Shown here one piece after another: positions 61,206 to 64,000 of a stretch of DNA of 64,000 nt (position 1 is its first letter; the number at the start of each line of letters is the position of its first letter). The stretch comes from Azospirillum halopraeferens DSM 3675 (GTDB taxonomy: Bacteria > Pseudomonadota > Alphaproteobacteria > Azospirillales > Azospirillaceae): positions 204,303-268,302 of the forward strand of contig NZ_AUCF01000009.1 in the NCBI RefSeq assembly GCF_000429625.1, written 5' to 3'. The translations under genes and the position numbers were made by a program. Below the pieces are notes generated by a model, which did no database searches, was not told the origin of the DNA, and saw nothing but the letters and a program-made list of their open reading frames with translations.

Positions 61206-64000
61206 ATGACGAGCACATTCCGGGCTTATACGATCGTCGGTCCCGATACGCTTCTGGACATAACGACGAACGCGTCAGTAACGCTCAGCGGTGTCTCAGC
61301 CGGTGAGACATTGGTTGGGATCGATTTCCGGCCGCAGAATGGGTTCTTGTATGGCCTGGGCGTCAATGCGGCGACGAACACCGCGACGCTCTATGCCATC
61401 TCCGTCGTCAACGGCACCGCGGTCGCCATCGGAACGCCGGGGTCGATTGCCTTCGTCGATGCGGCTTCCAACCCCGTCGACCTGCCGGATCCGGCCGTCT
61501 CCGGCTACGGGTTCGACTTCAATCCGGCGACGGACCGCATCCGCGTCACCACCGATACCGGCGTGAACGTCCGCATCAATCCCAACACCGGCCAGCCGAT
61601 CGACGGCAACCTTGGTGGCGGGAGCATCGCCGGAACCAACCCCGACGGGTCGATCAGCGGGGGTTCCACCGGCGCGTCGGCCGCAGCCCACACCAACAAT
61701 GTTGCCGATGCCGCCGCCACCACCCTGTACACGCTGGATCCGGACGGCAACCAGTTGCTGATCCAGAACCCGCCCAACACCGGCACCCAGACGGCTGTGG
61801 CGGTGGTCGCGCTGAACGGCGCTCCTCTCGACTTCACCGCCGCGGGCGGTTTCGACATCGGCCCCGACGTCACCGTCTCCGTCTCCAATGCGGCGGTGAC
61901 CAGCGGCAGCGGACTTGCCCTTCTGACCGTCGGCGGGGCGACCGGCCTCTACTCCATCGACCTGGTGACCGGGGTCGCCACGTTGGTGACGGCCGGGCCG
62001 TCCGGCACGGTGACCGGCCTGGCGGTCGAATATGACTACGGCGGCGTACCGGCGGTCGCCCTGTCGGGCGATCGGACGAGCCTGGTGCGATTCAACACCG
62101 CGTCCCCCGGCACCGCGACCAACTTGACGCTGACCGGCATCAACGCCGGCGAGTCGCTGGTCGGCCTCGATTTCCGGCCGCAGACCGGCCAGCTCCACGC
62201 GCTGGGCGTCAACGCCGCCGCCGACACCGGAACCCTGTACCTGCTCGACCCCCAGACCGGGGCGGCGACGGCAGTGGGCACGCCGGGGCAGATCGCGTTC
62301 ACGGACGGGAGCACCGTGGTCGATCTGCCGGACCCCGCGGTCTCCGGCTACGGCTTCGATTACGATCCGGTGACCGACCGCATCCGCGTCACCACTGCCA
62401 CCGGGCTCAACTTCCGCATCAATCCGACCAACGGCGCTCCCATGGACGGGAACCTGGGCGGCGGGGCGGTGGCCGGGGTGAACCCGGACGGTATGATCAA
62501 CGGCCTGCAGGGGGGATCGACCGGCGTCTCGGCCGCCGCCTACACCCACAGCTATGGCCGGACCCCGGGCATTGGCCCGACCGCTCTCTACACGCTGGAC
62601 GCCACCGGCAACGCGCTGTATCGGCAGGACACGCCGAATTCCGGGAGCCAGACGCTGGTCGGCACGGTGACGCTGAACGGCGTGCCGCTGGATTTCAGCA
62701 GCATCGACGGCTTCGACATCCCCAACATCGTTGGGGACGGCACCGACGGCTACGGCATCGCGCAACTGACCGTGGGCGCCGCGACCGGGCTTTACCGCAT
62801 CGAGTTGGCGAGCGGTGCTGCAACGCATCTGGGGGCGAGCACGGGCGCGCTCACCGGCCTGGCCCTCGGGCACATCCCGCGGCCGCTCCCGGCGCCGCCG
62901 GTCGTCACACCCCCGACCACCACGCCGCAGGACCCCTCGCCCCCGACCATCCCCGTGGTGGACGGCGTGCCCGTGGAGACGGGTACCGTGCAGAACGCGG
63001 ACGGCACGACCGCGCGGACCATCACCGTGCCGGTCGTGTCCGCCGGCCGGCCGGAGCAGATCGGCAACAACGCCGTGGCCGACATTCCGCTGGTCACCGA
63101 CGGGACGGGCGTCAGCCTGCTGCTGGCGCAGATCCCCACCGGCTTCGGGCTGCGGGTGCAGGGAACGGCGGCGCCCAAACCGGCCGCGGGATCGCTGACC
63201 GACCTGATCCGCGAGATCACGGCCCGAACGGCCGACGGCTCCACCGACCGGACCATCCTCACCGGCGGCGGCGCGGACTTCATCGCCGGCCTTCCGGCCG
63301 ACGCGGGGCTGCTGGTCCAGACCATCGTGCCGACGGTGGCGGGAGACGCCGGGGTGCCGTCCGAACCGCTGGTCATCACCGGCACGCCGGCGGCGGCGGG
63401 CGGCCCGCTCACCGCCCTGGTCATCGACACCCGGTCCCTGCCGTCGGGCACGGCGATCCGGCTGGACAACGTGTCCTTCGCCGCCGTCGTCGGCTCCGCG
63501 CGGATCGTGGGCGGCACCGGCTCGCAGATCGTGTGGGGTGATGCCGCCGCCCAGACCATCGTACTGGGGCCGGACGACGACACCCTGCGGGGCGGCAGCG
63601 GCGACGACTTCGTGGCCTCGGCGGAGGGCGACGACGTGCTGTTCGGCGACGACGGCAACGACACGGTGGCCGGCGGTGTGGGCAACGACGCGCTGTACGG
63701 CAACCGCGGCAACGATCTGCTGTACGGCAACCAGGGGATGGACACCATCTTCGGCGGCCAGGACAGCGACACGGTGTTCGGCGGCATGGACGCCGACGTG
63801 GTGTACGGCCAGCTCGGGTCCGACGTGCTGTACGGCAACAAGGGGGCGGACACGCTGTTCGGCGGGCAGGGCGACGACACCCTGTTCGGCGGCCAGGACA
63901 ACGACGTGCTCTACGGCGGCATGGGCAACGACGTGCTGGCGGGCAACCGCGGCACCGACACGCTGTACGGCGGCGCGGGGGCCGACACCTTCCGCATCGA
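61206..64000 (+). CDS. Secreted DUF4394 protein with C-terminal RTX repeats (partial, runs off right edge)
   Basis: At least 931 residues. Two tandem DUF4394 domains (dna about 61206-62025 and 62026-62870) share 'VGIDFRPQ', '[10 protein letters not shown]' and 'ATDRIRVTT'. A Pro/Thr linker (about 62875-62970) leads to an unassigned domain, then RTX calcium-binding nonapeptides from about 63580 ('GGSGDD', 'FGDDGND', '[14 protein letters not shown]'). RTX proteins without a signal peptide are exported by type I systems and fold outside on binding calcium. No N-terminal signal is seen, consistent with a C-terminal export signal beyond the edge. The start at 61206 follows GGGATTGGG. Confidence 0.88.
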   Translation, partial: MTSTFRAYTIVGPDTLLDITTNASVTLSGVSAGETLVGIDFRPQNGFLYGLGVNAATNTATLYAISVVNGTAVAIGTPGSIAFVDAASNPVDLPDPAVSGYGFDFNPATDRIRVTTDTGVNVRINPNTGQPIDGNLGGGSIAGTNPDGSISGGSTGASAAAHTNNVADAAATTLYTLDPDGNQLLIQNPPNTGTQTAVAVVALNGAPLDFTAAGGFDIGPDVTVSVSNAAVTSGSGLALLTVGGATGLYSIDLVTGVATLVTAGPSGTVTGLAVEYDYGGVPAVALSGDRTSLVRFNTASPGTATNLTLTGINAGESLVGLDFRPQTGQLHALGVNAAADTGTLYLLDPQTGAATAVGTPGQIAFTDGSTVVDLPDPAVSGYGFDYDPVTDRIRVTTATGLNFRINPTNGAPMDGNLGGGAVAGVNPDGMINGLQGGSTGVSAAAYTHSYGRTPGIGPTALYTLDATGNALYRQDTPNSGSQTLVGTVTLNGVPLDFSSIDGFDIPNIVGDGTDGYGIAQLTVGAATGLYRIELASGAATHLGASTGALTGLALGHIPRPLPAPPVVTPPTTTPQDPSPPTIPVVDGVPVETGTVQNADGTTARTITVPVVSAGRPEQIGNNAVADIPLVTDGTGVSLLLAQIPTGFGLRVQGTAAPKPAAGSLTDLIREITARTADGSTDRTILTGGGADFIAGLPADAGLLVQTIVPTVAGDAGVPSEPLVITGTPAAAGGPLTALVIDTRSLPSGTAIRLDNVSFAAVVGSARIVGGTGSQIVWGDAAAQTIVLGPDDDTLRGGSGDDFVASAEGDDVLFGDDGNDTVAGGVGNDALYGNRGNDLLYGNQGMDTIFGGQDSDTVFGGMDADVVYGQLGSDVLYGNKGADTLFGGQGDDTLFGGQDNDVLYGGMGNDVLAGNRGTDTLYGGAGADTFRI
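63580..64000 (+). repeat. RTX nonapeptide repeat array
   Basis: Coding repeats of the GGxGxDxUx type, about 27 bases each, run to the window edge. At the DNA level they look like a tandem repeat with variable bases such as GGCGGCxxGGxxxCGAC. Confidence 0.85.

Noticed and set aside
62792..63901. 369-codon minus-strand frame rich in Pro/Ser with periodic Trp-Pro/Leu-Pro units
   Set aside because: The periodicity is the mirror of the RTX coding repeats on the plus strand.
63580..64000. Regular short repeats that could be mistaken for a CRISPR array
   Set aside because: No unique spacers; the units are in-frame RTX nonapeptide codons with wobble differences.

Overview
The window is GC-rich (roughly two thirds G+C) alphaproteobacterial DNA. 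The gene content points to Azospirillum or a close relative in the Rhodospirillales: a NodPQ-type sulfate-activation pair, a Suv3-like RNA helicase, nucleotide-sugar genes and RTX-type secretion parts. This placement is an inference from protein families; no rRNA or other taxonomic marker is present. No tRNA, rRNA, CRISPR array or insertion sequence was seen.

About 50 kb (530-50667) is one large glycan-synthesis region. Block 1 (530-13004, mostly minus strand) holds an ankyrin-glycosyltransferase fusion, two nucleotide-sugar reductases/dehydratases, a methyltransferase, a plus-strand methyltransferase/sulfotransferase fusion, and an operon with a split transketolase, a medium-chain dehydrogenase, a HAD phosphatase and a small-molecule kinase. 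Block 2 (13318-28971) mixes both strands: more ankyrin-glycosyltransferase fusions, two ParA/MinD-like ATPases with C-terminal 'NPDVA' repeats, a fucosyltransferase-like protein and a 1050-residue double glycosyltransferase. Block 3 (29002-37091) has a CDP-sugar operon (cytidylyltransferase, 4,6-dehydratase, C-methyltransferase) convergent with a six-gene minus-strand operon that runs from two glycosyltransferases to a GWA-domain protein. Block 4 (37464-46350, plus strand) makes nucleotide sugars: an epimerase, a heptose-type cytidylyltransferase/kinase and isomerase, a UDP-GlcNAc-type 6-dehydrogenase and GDP-mannose to GDP-L-fucose, with a third ParA-like ATPase inside the same gene string.

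From 46465 the window moves to other functions: a Suv3-like helicase, a GT8-like transferase, a UDP-glucuronate epimerase-like enzyme, CysNC and CysD (which make PAPS, the donor needed by the sulfotransferase at 4631-7270), a SWIM/SNF2 helicase, a winged-helix regulator and a pair of unknown conserved proteins. The two ends hold type I secretion parts: the N-terminal C39-like domain of an exporter ATPase at the left edge, and a DUF4394-RTX protein running off the right edge.

The most unusual feature is a set of repeated modules. There are three GT2 proteins (two with N-terminal ankyrin repeats, one without), three TIGR00180-type glycosyltransferases (one with C-terminal ankyrin repeats, two without) and three ParA-like ATPases (two with C-terminal repeats, one without), all interleaved with sugar genes. 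I see no flippase, polymerase or ABC exporter in the glycan region. The working hypothesis is a cytoplasmic glycosylation system, for example for flagellin or another surface protein, that is scaffolded by ankyrin repeats and positioned by ParA-like ATPases.
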